A stretch of DNA of 64,000 bases from Bog-756 sp963745955 (GCA_963745955.1 CAVUZI010000011.1:930001-994000), one strand, 5' to 3'; positions 36,927 through 47,846 are shown, counted from the first letter of the stretch. The notes: generated by a model not told the origin, from the letters alone. Program-made: numbers and translations.

Positions 36927-37844
36927 ATGAAGTTCTCCGTCACCTACCCCTTGATCACCCATCCGGCCAGCCCCGAACTCATGAGCAGGCGGGCCGTCAC
37001 CGAATTCGCCCGGACCGCCGAAGCTGCAGGCTTCGACGGGATCGGGTTCACCGACCATCCGGCTCCGACCGACCGGTGGCTCAAGGCCGGGGGTCACGAT
37101 GCCCTGGATCCCTTCGTGGCGCTGACCTTCTGCTGCGCGGTGACCGAACGGATCCGCCTGATCCCCAACATCGTCGTGCTCCCCTACCGGCACCCTCTCA
37201 TCGTAGCCAAGACGGTGGCCACCATGGCCATGCTGTCGGAGGACCGGTTCACCCTGGCCGTGGCCACCGGCTACCTGCGGGGTGAGTACCGGGGCCTGGA
37301 CATCGACTTCGAGCAGCGCAATGCGCTGTTCGACCAGGCCGTCGAGGTGCTCCGCGGCATGTGGACCGAGGACGACTTCTCCTTCGAGGGGATCGGGATC
37401 GACGCCAAGGGGCTGACCGCCAATCCGAAGCCCCGGACCCCACCGCCCATCTGGATCGGCGGCAACAGCCGGCTGTCCCGGCGCCGGGTGGCCCGGTACG
37501 GGGACGGCTGGACGCCGTTCCCGGCGCCGAGGTCCCTGTCGAAGACCACGAAGACGCCGCCGCTCGAAACCGTCGACGATCTCGCCGCCATGCTCGACGA
37601 GCTCTGGCAGTTCGTCGACGAGGCCGGGCGGGCCCGGTCGGACATCGACGTCGCCTTCGGCACGCCCGCCGGGGGCAGGTTGGACGGCGACTTCAATCCC
37701 GATGCCCACATGGCCGCGCTCGACGGCCTGGCCGGGCTGGGCGTGACCTGGGCCGGGGTCTCCGTCCCCGGCGCATCGCTCTCGCAGTCCCTCGAGGGAC
37801 TGGAGCGCTACGGCGAATCGGTCATCGGCCCCTACCGGTCGTGA
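36927..37844 (+). CDS. LLM-class F420-dependent oxidoreductase
   Basis: 305 residues. Luciferase-like TIM barrel: EFARTAEAAGFDGIGFTDHPAPT, RIRLIPNIVVLPYRHPL, FTLAVATGYLRGEYRGLDID and PPIWIGGNS. These are hallmarks of the F420-using mycobacterial-type LLM subfamily (TIGR03619 type). It presumably reduces or oxidises an intermediate of the same cluster with F420. ATG 36927; single transcription unit with the VOC gene is likely. Confidence 0.9.
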   Translation: MKFSVTYPLITHPASPELMSRRAVTEFARTAEAAGFDGIGFTDHPAPTDRWLKAGGHDALDPFVALTFCCAVTERIRLIPNIVVLPYRHPLIVAKTVATMAMLSEDRFTLAVATGYLRGEYRGLDIDFEQRNALFDQAVEVLRGMWTEDDFSFEGIGIDAKGLTANPKPRTPPPIWIGGNSRLSRRRVARYGDGWTPFPAPRSLSKTTKTPPLETVDDLAAMLDELWQFVDEAGRARSDIDVAFGTPAGGRLDGDFNPDAHMAALDGLAGLGVTWAGVSVPGASLSQSLEGLERYGESVIGPYRS

Positions 37845-37885
37845 CCGAGCCGATCCCCGGGGTGGCGCCGAACATAGCGTTCCGC

Positions 37886-38293
37886 TCAGCCGTCGTCGGC
37901 GCCCCAGCCGAGCTCGTCGGCCAGTAACAGGAGCACCCTGTTGGGCAGCCGTTCGCCGCGCTCGAGGAGCTTGAGGCAACCCTGCACGTAGACCTTTCGG
38001 GCGTCCTCGGTACCGCGTGTCTGGACGCGCCCGGCGACAGGAGGACGGATGCCGATGATCTCGGCCAGGTCCGCCGGTTCGTCAGCGCCGTCGATCTCCC
38101 CGAGCAGCGATTCGATGGCGCGGAGCATGTACCTCCTCGGCGGCGAACCCTGCTCCCATCGGGCCACGGACTGCTGGGTGACACCCAGTTGATCGGCCAG
38201 TTGGCGCTGTGTCGTCCCGTGCTTCAGGCGATAGGTGCGGATCCGCTCGGCCAGTCCGTCGGGTGGCTCCATTGAGTACTCACTTGTATCCAC
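37886..38293 (-). CDS. XRE-family HTH regulator
   Basis: 135 residues. The DNA-binding domain spans LAERIRTYRLKHGTTQRQLADQLGVTQQSVARWEQG; the rest is helical with no known domain. ATG at 38293, or 38272 (MEPPDG), both fit. Convergent with the LLM gene. Upstream lies an AT-richer stretch with ACTAGT and GAGTACTC palindromes that could be its operator. Confidence 0.82.
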   Translation of the reverse strand: MDTSEYSMEPPDGLAERIRTYRLKHGTTQRQLADQLGVTQQSVARWEQGSPPRRYMLRAIESLLGEIDGADEPADLAEIIGIRPPVAGRVQTRGTEDARKVYVQGCLKLLERGERLPNRVLLLLADELGWGADDG

Positions 38294-38664
38294 TAGTTGT
38301 AAACGCTACTCCCGTGCCTGTCCGGCTGACAAGGCCCACCCACGGACACCGTTGTCGGGCGTGTCGAACTACATCGATGTCGTTCACTCGTCACGGATAT
38401 GTGTTGCGCGTGAGTGGCCCCTTCCCCGGCCGGCGTTCCGCCCGGCGGCACCGGAGAAGCGAAGTGAGACTCTCGTCCTTTCACCCCAAATTCGACACCT
38501 ACAAATGGCCTGAAAAAAAGGGAAAAAGGACCTGATGACTGAGCATCGTTTGTGCAAAATGGATATGGCCAAGGGGTCAGGACCATGGAAGAGGAAGCGA
38601 GATGCCCGAAGCAATCCTGTCAAGGGTCGAAAGAACTTTTATTCGACATATCTGAATAAATGGC
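38294..38664. other. Noncoding gap with lower GC
   Basis: 370 bp divergent gap with A-runs (38512-38530) and a visibly lower GC content than the flanks, extending to about 38720. No convincing gene or RNA structure is seen. It probably holds the promoters of the XRE regulator and the sensor-like membrane protein. Confidence 0.6.
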
Positions 38665-39794
38665 ATGAACATTTCGCTCAATTCTCACTCATTGGTTGCC
38701 GATAAGATACGCGTGACCAGCTCCCCGGCAATCAACTCCGATCAAACGAGACGATTCGTGGTTGCAGCCAGCCTGGCCGGCCTGGCCGCTACTGCCTTCC
38801 TGCTCTGGACCATCGTGGGATTTTTCGGGCCTCGTCCGACGCTGTACGTGGACGACATCGGACAGCTGATTGCAGCCTGGATTGCCGCAGCAGTCTGCGG
38901 GATAGCCGCCACCAGGGTGACGTCAGGTCGGACCACGTGGGCCCTGTTTGCCGCATCCAGCTTCGCGTGGGGTGTCGGAGAGCTCGTCTGGTGTTACTAC
39001 GCACTGGCCAAGGACACGCCGGTCCCGTTTCCCTCTTTGGCCGACGTCGGCTTTCTTGCCGCCATCCCGCTGGCTTTTGCCGCGCTCGTTGTCGTTCCCG
39101 AGTGGACACAGGAGCAGGCTCGACAGATTCCACGGCGTACTCGACGGTTGCATCATCGCCACGTCGCTGCTGTTCGCCAGCTGGGCAACCGTGCTCGGGC
39201 CGCTGTACCGCACCCACCAAGGGGGCGTTTTGAAGCAGACGATCTCCCTGGCGTACCCCATGAGTGATGTGATCATGGTGTCATTGGTCATCATCCTGAT
39301 CGCGAGGGGTGGACGACCCGTTCGGATCAACATGGCCATCGTGATGGCCGGGGTCGTCGCCTTCGCCGTGGCAGACAGCTCCTTCACCTATCTGACCGAC
39401 ATAAACAGCTACGCAGGAGGAAATTCTCTGGACACAGGCTGGGTCGCCGGGTATCTCCTCATCGCACTGGGTGCGCTGTGGTCGATAACCTCCCCGTCGC
39501 GCTCCGCCTGACCGTCTCGAGGCGTCGACGACCTCGCTGGTGGCTCCCTATGTCCCCGTTCTGGTCGTGCTCGCCGTCACCGGGGTTCAACTCTTGCGTG
39601 GCCGCCAAATGGAGCCCGTCAGCTGGGTCATGGCATTTGCACTCGTCCTATTGGTCCTGGGGCGGGAGGCACTGCGGGCATGGGACAACACGGAAAGATG
39701 GCGGGGCACGCACATCTCCGAAGATGAGCGGCTCTCGGCGCTTGCGGAGGACTCAATTGCCAGATCCGTCACTGTCGGACAGGAGTCACGATGA
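38665..39794 (+). CDS. Multi-TM sensor-like membrane protein without output domain, frameshifted
   Basis: About 375 residues over three frames, with 8-9 hydrophobic helices (for example FVVAASLAGLAATAFLLW, SLLFASWATVLGPLY, VPVLVVLAVTGVQLL). Segments PFPSLADVGFLAAIPLAF and ISLAYPMSDVIMVSLVIIL resemble the membrane part that precedes GGDEF/EAL domains in actinobacterial diguanylate cyclases, but here the chain ends in a short soluble tail with no GGDEF or EAL. Shifts near 39115 and 39505 are explained by one extra base each. A paralogous arrangement is at 43141-44212. The stop overlaps the ATG of a small membrane protein. Confidence 0.75.
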
Positions 39795-40009
39795 GCTCAT
39801 ACGATCCGCCGTTCGACTCACACCGCCCGACAGTTCGTCTGGTCAACCGACCAGGGGGGCCGGTTCCGACCTACCGCCCTTCCGGAGGTCGCCTGGCCAA
39901 AAAATCCGGTGCCGGCTTGACCAGATGGATCGTCCGATCGATCATGCTGGCCACCAGCGCCTTCGCCCTCTTGGACCTGTTCCTGTTGGCATCGAACGGC
40001 CATAGTTGA
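39791..40009 (+). CDS. Small single-TM protein coupled to the sensor-like protein
   Basis: 72 residues starting as ATGA on the stop of the preceding gene. A basic cytoplasmic-looking half (RLAKKSGAGLTRW) leads into one TM helix (IMLATSAFALLDLFLLAS) near the C-terminus. No family recognised. Overlap suggests it is a partner or accessory subunit of the upstream membrane protein. Confidence 0.65.
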   Translation: MSSYDPPFDSHRPTVRLVNRPGGPVPTYRPSGGRLAKKSGAGLTRWIVRSIMLATSAFALLDLFLLASNGHS

Positions 40010-40045
40010 GCGACCGCCGACGTCGGAGGGCGGTGGGCCGCGGAC

Positions 40046-40792
40046 CTACACCCGCACCGTCCGCCAGCAGCGGCATCTCATGGGCATCTCGACGACATCG
40101 TCGTCCACGACCGTCCCCGTGATGAGTCGGATGCGGTCCAGCTCCCGCTCCCTCTCGTCGGGAGCCATGGTGATCATCGAGCTGTAGGTGCCGGCCAACC
40201 CGACCAGCTCGTCCCGGCTCATCGACTTCGACCAGCCGATGTCGCAGCTGTCGAGTTCGGCGAAGGGCGACTGCGGTGGCAGTTCGAACCGGTGACGGCT
40301 GCCGCGGTCCCGACGATCGCCGGGGGAGGGGTCGCGGGTACCGAGCAGTTCGGCAGCCCACTCGACCGACCGGTCGGCCCCGTTCCAGATGACCCCGAGG
40401 ACGCCCCCGGGTCGCAGCACCCGGCCGACTTCGGCCACGGTGCGATCGGGGTCCATCCAGTGCCATGCCGACGAGACCAGGGCGGCGTCAAGAGCCTCGG
40501 CCCGGATCGGGAGCTCCTCGGCTCTGCACCGGAGGGCCGAGACCTGCGGCGATCGCCGCTTCAGCACCTCGAGCATCCGGCCGTCGGGCTCGAGGGCGAT
40601 GACCCGGCCGGCGCGCCGGGCGAGCTCCCGGGTCAGGGCGCCGGTGCCGGCGCCGAGGTCGGCTGCGGTCCCACACGGCGAGCGCAGGATCCAGTCCACG
40701 GCCGATAGCGGGGGTCCGGGCCGGTAGCGGTCGTAGTCCTCGGCCACGGATCCGAACGAGGACGCCCGTTGCCCGGTTCGAGGCGATGCCAT
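40046..40792 (-). CDS. Class I SAM-dependent methyltransferase
   Basis: 248 residues. SAM motif I is AADLGAGTGALTREL, followed by VIALEPDGRMLEVL, ALDAALVSSAWHWMD and VLRPGGVLGVIWNGAD, a UbiE/Methyltransf_11-like pattern. Substrate unknown. ATG 40792. It lies 52 bp downstream of the EF-G-like gene on the same strand. Confidence 0.88.
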   Translation of the reverse strand: MASPRTGQRASSFGSVAEDYDRYRPGPPLSAVDWILRSPCGTAADLGAGTGALTRELARRAGRVIALEPDGRMLEVLKRRSPQVSALRCRAEELPIRAEALDAALVSSAWHWMDPDRTVAEVGRVLRPGGVLGVIWNGADRSVEWAAELLGTRDPSPGDRRDRGSRHRFELPPQSPFAELDSCDIGWSKSMSRDELVGLAGTYSSMITMAPDERERELDRIRLITGTVVDDDVVEMPMRCRCWRTVRV

Positions 40793-40844
40793 CGCTCCGA
40801 CAGTACCGGGCCGTCCGCACCGGGCATGCCGGTGAAGGAGTGCT

Positions 40845-42984
40845 TCATCCCCCCTTGGTCTTGACCATCCTGTCGACCAGGTTCGCCGGCATCACGTCGT
40901 AGTGGTCGTGCTCGGCCCGGAACGTTCCCCTTCCCCCGGTGTGGGAGCGGAGATCGACCGCATAGCGCTGGATCTCGGCGGTGGGAACGAGGGCGATGAT
41001 CTTCTGCAGGCCACCGTCCAACGTGTCCGTGCCCTGCACCCGCCCCCGGCGGGAGTTGAGGTCACCGAGGACATGGCCCTGCATGCTGGCCGGCACCGTC
41101 ACCTCGAGGAGGGAGATGGGCTCGAGCAGTACCGGGACCGCCTTGGCCATGGCCTCCTTGAAGGCCAGCGATCCGGCCATCTTGAAGCTCATCTCCGACG
41201 AGTCGACCGGATGGTGTTTCCCGTCGAAACACGCCACCTGCACGTCGACCACCGGGTAGCCGTGGACGCCACCGTTCCCCATGGATTCGACGATCCCCTT
41301 CTCGACCGCCGGAATGTACTGCCTGGGGATGGCACCCCCGACCACCTGGTCGATGAACCGGAAGCCCTCCCCGCGCCCGAGCGGCTCGATGCGGATCGAG
41401 GCCACCCCGAACTGGCCGTGACCACCGGTCTGCTTCTTGTACTTGCCCTCGGCCTCGGCCTTGGTGGTGATGGTCTCGCGGTAGGGGATGAGCACGTCCT
41501 CGGTCTCGATCTCCACCCCGAACTTGCGGGCCAGACGCTCGATCGACATGGCCAGATGGGTCTCACCCGTGCCCGACAGGATGGTCTGGTGCGTCTCGTC
41601 GACCCGCTCGACGATGAGCGTCGGGTCCTCCTCCTGCAGGCGGTGGAGCCCGGTCATCAGCTTGTCCTCGTCACCCTTCGACTTGGGCCTGATGGCCACG
41701 GACAGCGCCGGCGGGCTCCGGAGGTGGCGACGGCACGAGGACCGGCACGCCCTTGGGGGCCAGCGTGTCGCCCGTGGCCACGCCGGCCAGCTTGGGGGCG
41801 GCCACGATATCGCCCGCCCTGGCCTCGTCCGTCGGCTGCGCCTGCTTGCCCCGCAGCAGCTGCAGCACATGGAGCCGTTCGTCGCGGTGGGTGCGCGAGT
41901 TGGTGAGGACATTGTCCGGATGGATCGTCCCGGACAGGACCCGCAGGAGGGAGATGTTGCCCACGTAGGGATCGGAGAAGGTCTTGAACACCCGGACCAG
42001 CGGTTGGCCGCCCGGGTCGCATGACACCTCCTGCACCGAATCACCCGCCCGGACCTCGACCGGGGGGCGGGCATCGGGTGCGGGGCCGATCTCGGCCAGC
42101 AGCGAGGCGAGGCGATCGATGCCCACGCCGGTGGCCGCCGACCCGCACACGACCGGGAAGACCACACCCTGGGCCACGCCGGTGGCCAGTGTGGCCTCGA
42201 GCTCGGCGCTGGAAGGGATGTCTTCTTCGAGGTAGCGCTCCATGAGCTCGTCGTCACCGACCACGATTCCCTCGACCAACTGCTCGCGGACCTGGTGCTC
42301 GGTCTCGGCCAGGTCGCTCGGGATGGGCCCGGAGGTCGGCTTCCCGCCCTCGTAGATGATGGCGGTGTCGGTGAGCAGGTCGGCGATCCCGCGGAAGCCC
42401 GACTCCCCGTCCACCGGCAGCTCCAGCGGCGCGATGCCGGCGCCGAAGCGCTCGCGGAGGGCGGCCAGGGTGCGGTCGAAGCTGGCCTGGTCCCGGTCGA
42501 GCTTGTTGACGAAGACGAGGCGAGGAAGACCCAGCTCTCCGGCCAGGGCCCAGGCGGCCTCGGTCTGCGCCTCGACGCCTTCGACGGCACTCACCACCAC
42601 GACCACCAGGTCGACGACAGAACACGCCGCCCGCACCTCGCCGAAGAAGTCGGCGTATCCCGGGGTGTCGATGATGTTGAGCTTGACCTCGCCCACCTGG
42701 CAGGGGGCGAGAGCCAGCGAGAGCGACATGTGGTACTTGATCTCCTCGGGCTCGAAGTCGCTCACCGTCGAGCCGTCGTCCACCCGGCCCTGCCGGTTGA
42801 TGGCACCGGTGGCGAAGAGGAGCGCCTCCGCCAAGGTGGTCTTGCCGGCGCCGTTGTGCCCGACCAGGGCGACATTGCGGATGCCGGTCGACGAAGGTCC
42901 GTGCGCACCGTTGTGACCGGGCCGTCCCGGTTTGGCCCGCTCCGAACCCGGGTGTTCGGCCGTGGCCACGTGGGTCGTGCTCAT
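40845..42984 (-). CDS. Elongation factor G-like translational GTPase, frameshifted
   Basis: About 712 residues over two frames. GTPase motifs: G1 VGHNGAGKTTLAEAL, G3 IIDTPGYADFFGE, G4 FVNKLDRD. Later: GTGETHLAMSIERLARKFGV and GGHGQFGVASIRIEPL, PVVDVQVACFDGKHH, RRGRVQGTD as in EF-G domains III-V. The variant DTPGYADF and a shortened domain II fit the EF-G-like (FusA2-type) paralogues of actinobacteria, not the main EF-G, so it is probably a stress or non-housekeeping factor. The shift near 41720 (GGAGCCCGCCGGC) is explained by one extra C. Confidence 0.88.
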
Positions 42985-43140
42985 GACGGGCCGCCGGACC
43001 GTGTGCTGCGACGGAGGACCGTGCCCTCCCCGCCGTTCCCTCCCTGGGCGTTGTGTCGCACAACATCACCCCCACTTCACCCTCAGATCCAATCTGACCA
43101 CAATTTTGGGCACTGTGCACCCGGCCCGGCGGCCGGCCGG

Positions 43141-44212
43141 TCAGCGCGGCCGCTCGGATGGGGTATCGACCGGCCGGGGCCGATTCCGGCTGCGCGGCGC
43201 GGGGCCGGGTGAGGATGATCTGCACCGACGCCACCAGGAGGACCACGACCGTCACCACCCGCTCACTGATTGGGATCTCCTCGAACACGGCGTAGATCTG
43301 GATGCCGATGGCCAGCGCCTGGGCGATGAGCGCCAGGGCGATGGCCCGCATCCCGGTGACACGGTCGCCATCGCCCGATCGGCTCGGCTTCCGGATCCAC
43401 GCCGCGGTGGCGATCAGCAACGCGCCGACCGTCCAGACGAAGTCGTCGTGCCGGACTTCGGCGACACCCCGGGCCGCCTGCACGGCGAACTCGGCGTCCC
43501 CGATCGACATCGTCACGATGCCCACCCCGATGAGGATCCACATGCCGCCGGGCCTCCAGCCGAGGAGCCCGTAGACGCCGAGGATGGACCCGATGAGGAT
43601 GACGTCGAGCACCGGATAGGCGAAGCTGACGATGGTGGCCAGCAGGCCCTGGGACGAGTGTTCGGCGGCCGGCTGTACGACGAGGGCGAATCCGGCGGCC
43701 AGCACCACCAGGGTCACGGCGATCCCGTCCAGCCAGCGGTGGAGCTCGAACCCCTGGACCCGGAACCGGATCAGGTAGGCGATGCCCGCCACCGTGAACG
43801 GGTACCAGAGGAGCCAGAGGACATCGGCGAAGGTGGGGTAGGGGACGTGGGACCGCCCTCCGTAGACGATGCTCCATGCCACGCTCCCGATGGACCACAC
43901 CACCATGCCCAGCCCGAAAGCAAGCCAAGCCTCCCGGGTGCTCGGCTCGTACGCCGCCCGGGCGAGGATCAGCACTGCCGCGGTGACGATGACCATGTCG
44001 TGGAACCAGACCTCGTAGAGAACGGACGGGCCACCGATCCCGAAGAGCTCGTTGACCGCTTCCAGCACGGTGAGGACCATGAGTACCGACCACACGTAGA
44101 CCAACCAGGAGGGAGCGGTGAACAACTCCCCCTCGGCATCGACGCGCACCATTTCCGGATCGTAGGGCGTGGGCCTGTCGGGTTCGTCGCTCTGTCGCCG
44201 GCGGGGTCGCAC
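43141..44212 (-). CDS. Second sensor-like multi-TM protein without output domain
   Basis: About 357 residues from GTG 44212, with 8-9 TM helices (LVYVWSVLMVLTVLEAVNEL, then VIVTAAVLILARA and others). PYPTFADVLWLLWYPFTVAG and IVSFAYPVLDVILIGSILG match the corresponding segments of the 38665 gene (PFPSLADV, ISLAYPMSDV), so they are paralogues. Uninterrupted, the frame reads far into the EF-G-like gene to 42254. A one-base shift around 43170 brings it to a TGA at 43141, which I take as the true end. No GGDEF/EAL follows. The helices sense or bind something in the membrane; nothing more can be said. Confidence 0.72.
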
Positions 44213-44242
44213 CTTGCGGCCACTGGCGAGGGCCGGCGCCGA

Positions 44243-44905
44243 TCAGGCGGGGCGGGACAGCTCCCCGAGACGTCGGAACGTGTTGACGTAATCGATCACC
44301 AGGGCCTCGTGCCCGGCCCACTCCTTCCGCGAACGGGTTCCGTAGGCGCCGGCTCTGGCCACCGTGGTGGGGGCCATCTGGCGGAAGGCCGGCTCGGGGT
44401 CATCGGTGTCGAGCTCGTAGAGGTGCAGGTAGCGGGGAGCACCGGCCATTCTGTTCTCGTACGGCGTGATCATGGTGAAGTGGTCGGGCGAGGCGGCGGC
44501 GATGTCACGGATGTGGACGAAGTCGCCCCAGTCGCGGAGCGCCTGGCCCTCCTCGGGGGATCGCGGGCTGATCAGCACCAGCTCGAGGCCGAGCGTCGGG
44601 CGATCGCTGATGGTCCCCTGGCCGGGTCGTGGGTAGTGGTCGAAGCAAAGCCCGGTGACGTCGGCGGGGAGCGCGCCGTCACCGGTGGGAGGCTCGAACC
44701 CCCGGTCAGCCTCGTAGACACCGAGTACCGAGAACTCCGGCAGGGTCCGGGGAAGATCGGTGCGGAACGGGACGCAGTTGGCCCACCAGGTCGCCCGGTC
44801 GACACCGGGCAGCGAGAGCACCTCGGGCACCCGCTCGTCGGCGTAACGGTCAGCCGGGCGGTCGGTCATCTCCAGGTAGATCACCGGGGTGATCCGGTCC
44901 TCCAC
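44243..44905 (-). CDS. Dimeric alpha/beta-barrel (EthD-like) protein
   Basis: 220 residues from GTG 44905. Two related halves: VIYLEMTDRPADRYADERVPE early and PRYLHLYELDTDDPEPAF late, each of the beta-alpha-beta-beta type seen in dimeric ferredoxin-like barrels. Not matched to a named family. Its start lies 10 bp after the stop of the amidohydrolase on the same strand, so it probably acts with it. Confidence 0.65.
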   Translation of the reverse strand: MEDRITPVIYLEMTDRPADRYADERVPEVLSLPGVDRATWWANCVPFRTDLPRTLPEFSVLGVYEADRGFEPPTGDGALPADVTGLCFDHYPRPGQGTISDRPTLGLELVLISPRSPEEGQALRDWGDFVHIRDIAAASPDHFTMITPYENRMAGAPRYLHLYELDTDDPEPAFRQMAPTTVARAGAYGTRSRKEWAGHEALVIDYVNTFRRLGELSRPA

Positions 44906-44915
44906 CGACGATCCC

Positions 44916-46130
44916 CTACTGCGTCCGGGCCAGGTGGGCACCGGCCGATCCCATGAGGAACAGGAAGTTGTCCGTGTAGAACTTCTGTCGCACCTCGTCA
45001 CCGGCGTCACCGAGTGACGCCTCGAACCGCTCGACCGGCTTGCGGCCACCTTCCACGTGCGGGTAGTCGGACGAGAACATGGCCAGGTCCTCGCCGCCCT
45101 GTTCGATGATCCACCCCACGTCCTCGGTGGGATAGGGCGTGAACCGGACCTGGCGCTGCACGTAGTCGGACGGCCGCATCGACAGCGATTGCAGCCGCTC
45201 CTCGTGCCGGACGAAGGCCTCGAAGGCCGACTCCATCTGCCGGAGCCACGACGGGACCCAGATCGCCCCCTGCTCGATCACCCCGACCCGCAGACCGGGG
45301 AACCGCTCGAGTACTCCGTCGAAGATCAGCGTGGCCAGCGTCTGGGCCGGCGGGACCGGGATGGCCATGTAGTCGACGGAGCGGAAGTTCTCGTCGCCAC
45401 CGTGGAAGTCATGGGGGACGGGAAGGCCGTTGACGAAGTAGTTCGGATCGATCAAGGGGCCGGTCCCGCCCACGTGGAAGACGACCGGGACGCCCGCCTC
45501 CTCGGCCCGGGCCCATACCCCGAAGAGATCGTGGTGGCTCGGTGAGAACGAAGGGGGGCAACCCGATGCGACCAACAGGGCGGCGGCGCCCTGCGAGAGC
45601 GCTTCGGCGGTTGCCCGCACGGCCCGGTCCGGATCGACCAGGGGCACGTAGCAGGTGGGCAGCAGCCGGTCGTCGACCGAGCAGAACTCGAGCATCCCGC
45701 GGTTGTGCGCCCGTGCCGCGGCGTAGGCCAGTTCGACGTCGGGTCCGTGCTCGAGGTCGTGCAACCGGCCGTTGTGGAAGGTGTTGAAGATGAGCTGGCT
45801 GGCGAAGCCGAGGAGGTCGAGGGCGCGGGGGCGGTCCTCGGCGATGAACCCGCCGGTGGCGGCGAAATTCTTCCGCTTCATGATCTCGATGTCCTCGACG
45901 GCCCGGTATTCGTCCGAGGCGTGCTTGTCCCGCAGCCGGTCGAACGACGCCATCAGGTCGCGCTGCTGCTCTTCGGGGCTTCCGGTCTGGCGCAACTCGT
46001 TGCCGCTGGCGTAGGCCAGGACCGGCAGCCGGGCTCGAAACCTCTCCTCGGCATGATCACGCAACCAGGTCGGCGTCTCCATGATGTGGGCATCGGCGTC
46101 GTGCATGACCCGACCTTCGGCATATGGCAT
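44916..46130 (-). CDS. Amidohydrolase 2 family hydrolase
   Basis: 404 residues. Metal motifs DADAHIMETP at the N-terminus, VVFHVGGTGP mid-chain and FSSDYPHVEGG at the C-terminus with the conserved Asp, as in the first amidohydrolase (10826). These belong to the same superfamily but are not close duplicates. Cytoplasmic, substrate unknown. Operon with the alpha/beta-barrel protein downstream. Confidence 0.85.
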   Translation of the reverse strand: MPYAEGRVMHDADAHIMETPTWLRDHAEERFRARLPVLAYASGNELRQTGSPEEQQRDLMASFDRLRDKHASDEYRAVEDIEIMKRKNFAATGGFIAEDRPRALDLLGFASQLIFNTFHNGRLHDLEHGPDVELAYAAARAHNRGMLEFCSVDDRLLPTCYVPLVDPDRAVRATAEALSQGAAALLVASGCPPSFSPSHHDLFGVWARAEEAGVPVVFHVGGTGPLIDPNYFVNGLPVPHDFHGGDENFRSVDYMAIPVPPAQTLATLIFDGVLERFPGLRVGVIEQGAIWVPSWLRQMESAFEAFVRHEERLQSLSMRPSDYVQRQVRFTPYPTEDVGWIIEQGGEDLAMFSSDYPHVEGGRKPVERFEASLGDAGDEVRQKFYTDNFLFLMGSAGAHLARTQ

Positions 46131-46328
46131 GGGACTCCACTCCGGGTGGCGTTGGCGACAGTCGGCAGGAGAATGCTAACTGGCGGGCCGAACGCCCACC
46201 CGGGCCGAACTCAGCCCATGGCCGGCGACGGGTCTCGATCGCGTTTCGACGCCGGGGTGTCGGAGGAGAGAAGCGGACGTCGGAGGACGGGGACGCCGAT
46301 GCCGTGGAGGAGAGCGGGCCCAGGCCTA

Positions 46329-47655
46329 CTAGGCGACCGCCACCGAGGCGAGCCTGAGGGCCTCGCTCCAAGCCGCGGGTGTATCGGCCTTGCTGGCCGT
46401 TCCGACGATCTCCCCGAGGGACTGCGCCTTGCGCTGCGCGTCCGCGGCCGCCGTTGCCGCCACCTTCTCGGCCTCCACGAGGCTCGGGACCGCCTGAGAG
46501 GCGCGCTCGGCCACTTCGGTGGCCTCGACGGCCCGCTGCCTGGCCCGCTGGGCCGCGTCGGTGGCTTCCTGGGCCGCGCGCTGAGCCTGCTGTACGGCTC
46601 GGTCCGCATCGGCCGACTTCTGCGCCGCCGCCCGAGCCCGCTGGGCCGCCTCCCGCGCCGCCTCGGCCAACTGTGCGGCCGCCCGGTCCGCCTCGGCCGC
46701 CGCCTGCAGGGTCTGGCTCATCTCCGAAACGACGGCGGCGATTCTCGCCGCCTCCTGCCACGTTTCGGGGGAGCCGACGGCGGTGGCCCGGGCGACAGCC
46801 TTCTCGGCCTCCTTGGCCCACCGGCTGGCTTCGCCTGCCGCGCCTCCGACGACCGGACCGGATTCCGGCGATGTCACCGTCGGCCGCGAATCGTGCTGAT
46901 CGTGCCCTTGGCCACCGTCGGGGTCCGGGGTGGCCACGCTGCCTCGCACTCACCGGGGCGGCCGGGGCCGGGGCCGGGGCCGGGTCGTGCCCGTCGTCGC
47001 TCACCTCGTCGGCCGGAGCCGAGACCCGATCGTGCCCGTCGTCGCTCACCTCGTCGGCCGGGGCCTGGCCGTCATCAGCGTTCACCTCACCGGCCGGGAC
47101 CGGGTCGCCAACGGCTTGGTCCGGGGCCGAGCCCACGGGCTCCGACGCCGATTCGGGAACGGCCGGCGTCGTGGTCGCCGGCGGCCCGACCAGCGTGAGC
47201 GACGGAGGGAGGAAGACACCGTCCGCCTGGTTCAGAGCAGGCAGCGACTCGACCGATGAGGCGAGCTCGGAGTCGGGCTCCTGCGGAAGATCGGCTTCAC
47301 GACGGCCGGCCGCGGAACCAGCCTCATCGGATGCGGGCGGACGGACGACCCCCTCCGCATCCTCTGCCCGCGGATGGACGTGGAGGACCTGACCCGTCAG
47401 ATGGAAACCATCCCAGTACCGCATCAGGCTGGGGTCGCTGGCATCCGGATACCACCCCGAACTCCCGAGGTCCCCGATCACCTCGACCGGCCCCGGGTCC
47501 ACAGCCTCAGCCGGTTGCGGGTCATCGACGGGACGGTCGGTTCGACGCCGCCGCTCATTGGAGAAGAACTGGTCGACTTCGTTCGTCCCGTCCGGAGAGG
47601 TCTCTTCTTCTTCTTCACCCGACTTCGGGTGCCGTGCGAAGGGTCGCAGTGCCAT
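46329..47655 (-). CDS. DUF2510 protein with long Ala-rich coiled coil, frameshifted
   Basis: About 440 residues. Near residue 65 there is a DUF2510-like module (GWYPDASDPSLMRYWDGFH). A Pro/Ala/Asp-rich linker with duplicated APADEVSDDGHD follows, then after a frame change near 46945 a roughly 170-residue alanine-rich coiled coil (AAAEADRAAAQLAEAAREAA type). No TM segment is evident. The shift is explained by one extra base. It is divergent from the EAL gene, sharing an upstream region of 190 bp. Function unknown; a structural or scaffold role is a guess. Confidence 0.7.
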
Positions 47656-47846
47656 TCCTCCTGGCTCGGCACCTGCCGGACCGATCTTTAGACATTTTCG
47701 GGATGCGTTGCCTCCAATTTCGCCGGCCGGCCCAACTCCGGCTCAAGGTCGTCGCTCCAGCAGCCGATATGGCAACCGTGAGGCGGCCAAGGGGATCATC
47801 TCGAAAAGCAGCGCCGGTCCAGGCGGCTCCTGAGGAGTCGACCTCG

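Noticed and set aside
42254..43140. Extension of the 43141-44212 membrane protein through the EF-G-like gene
   Set aside because: The extension has no TM or domain features and runs in a wrong frame over a well-conserved GTPase gene.
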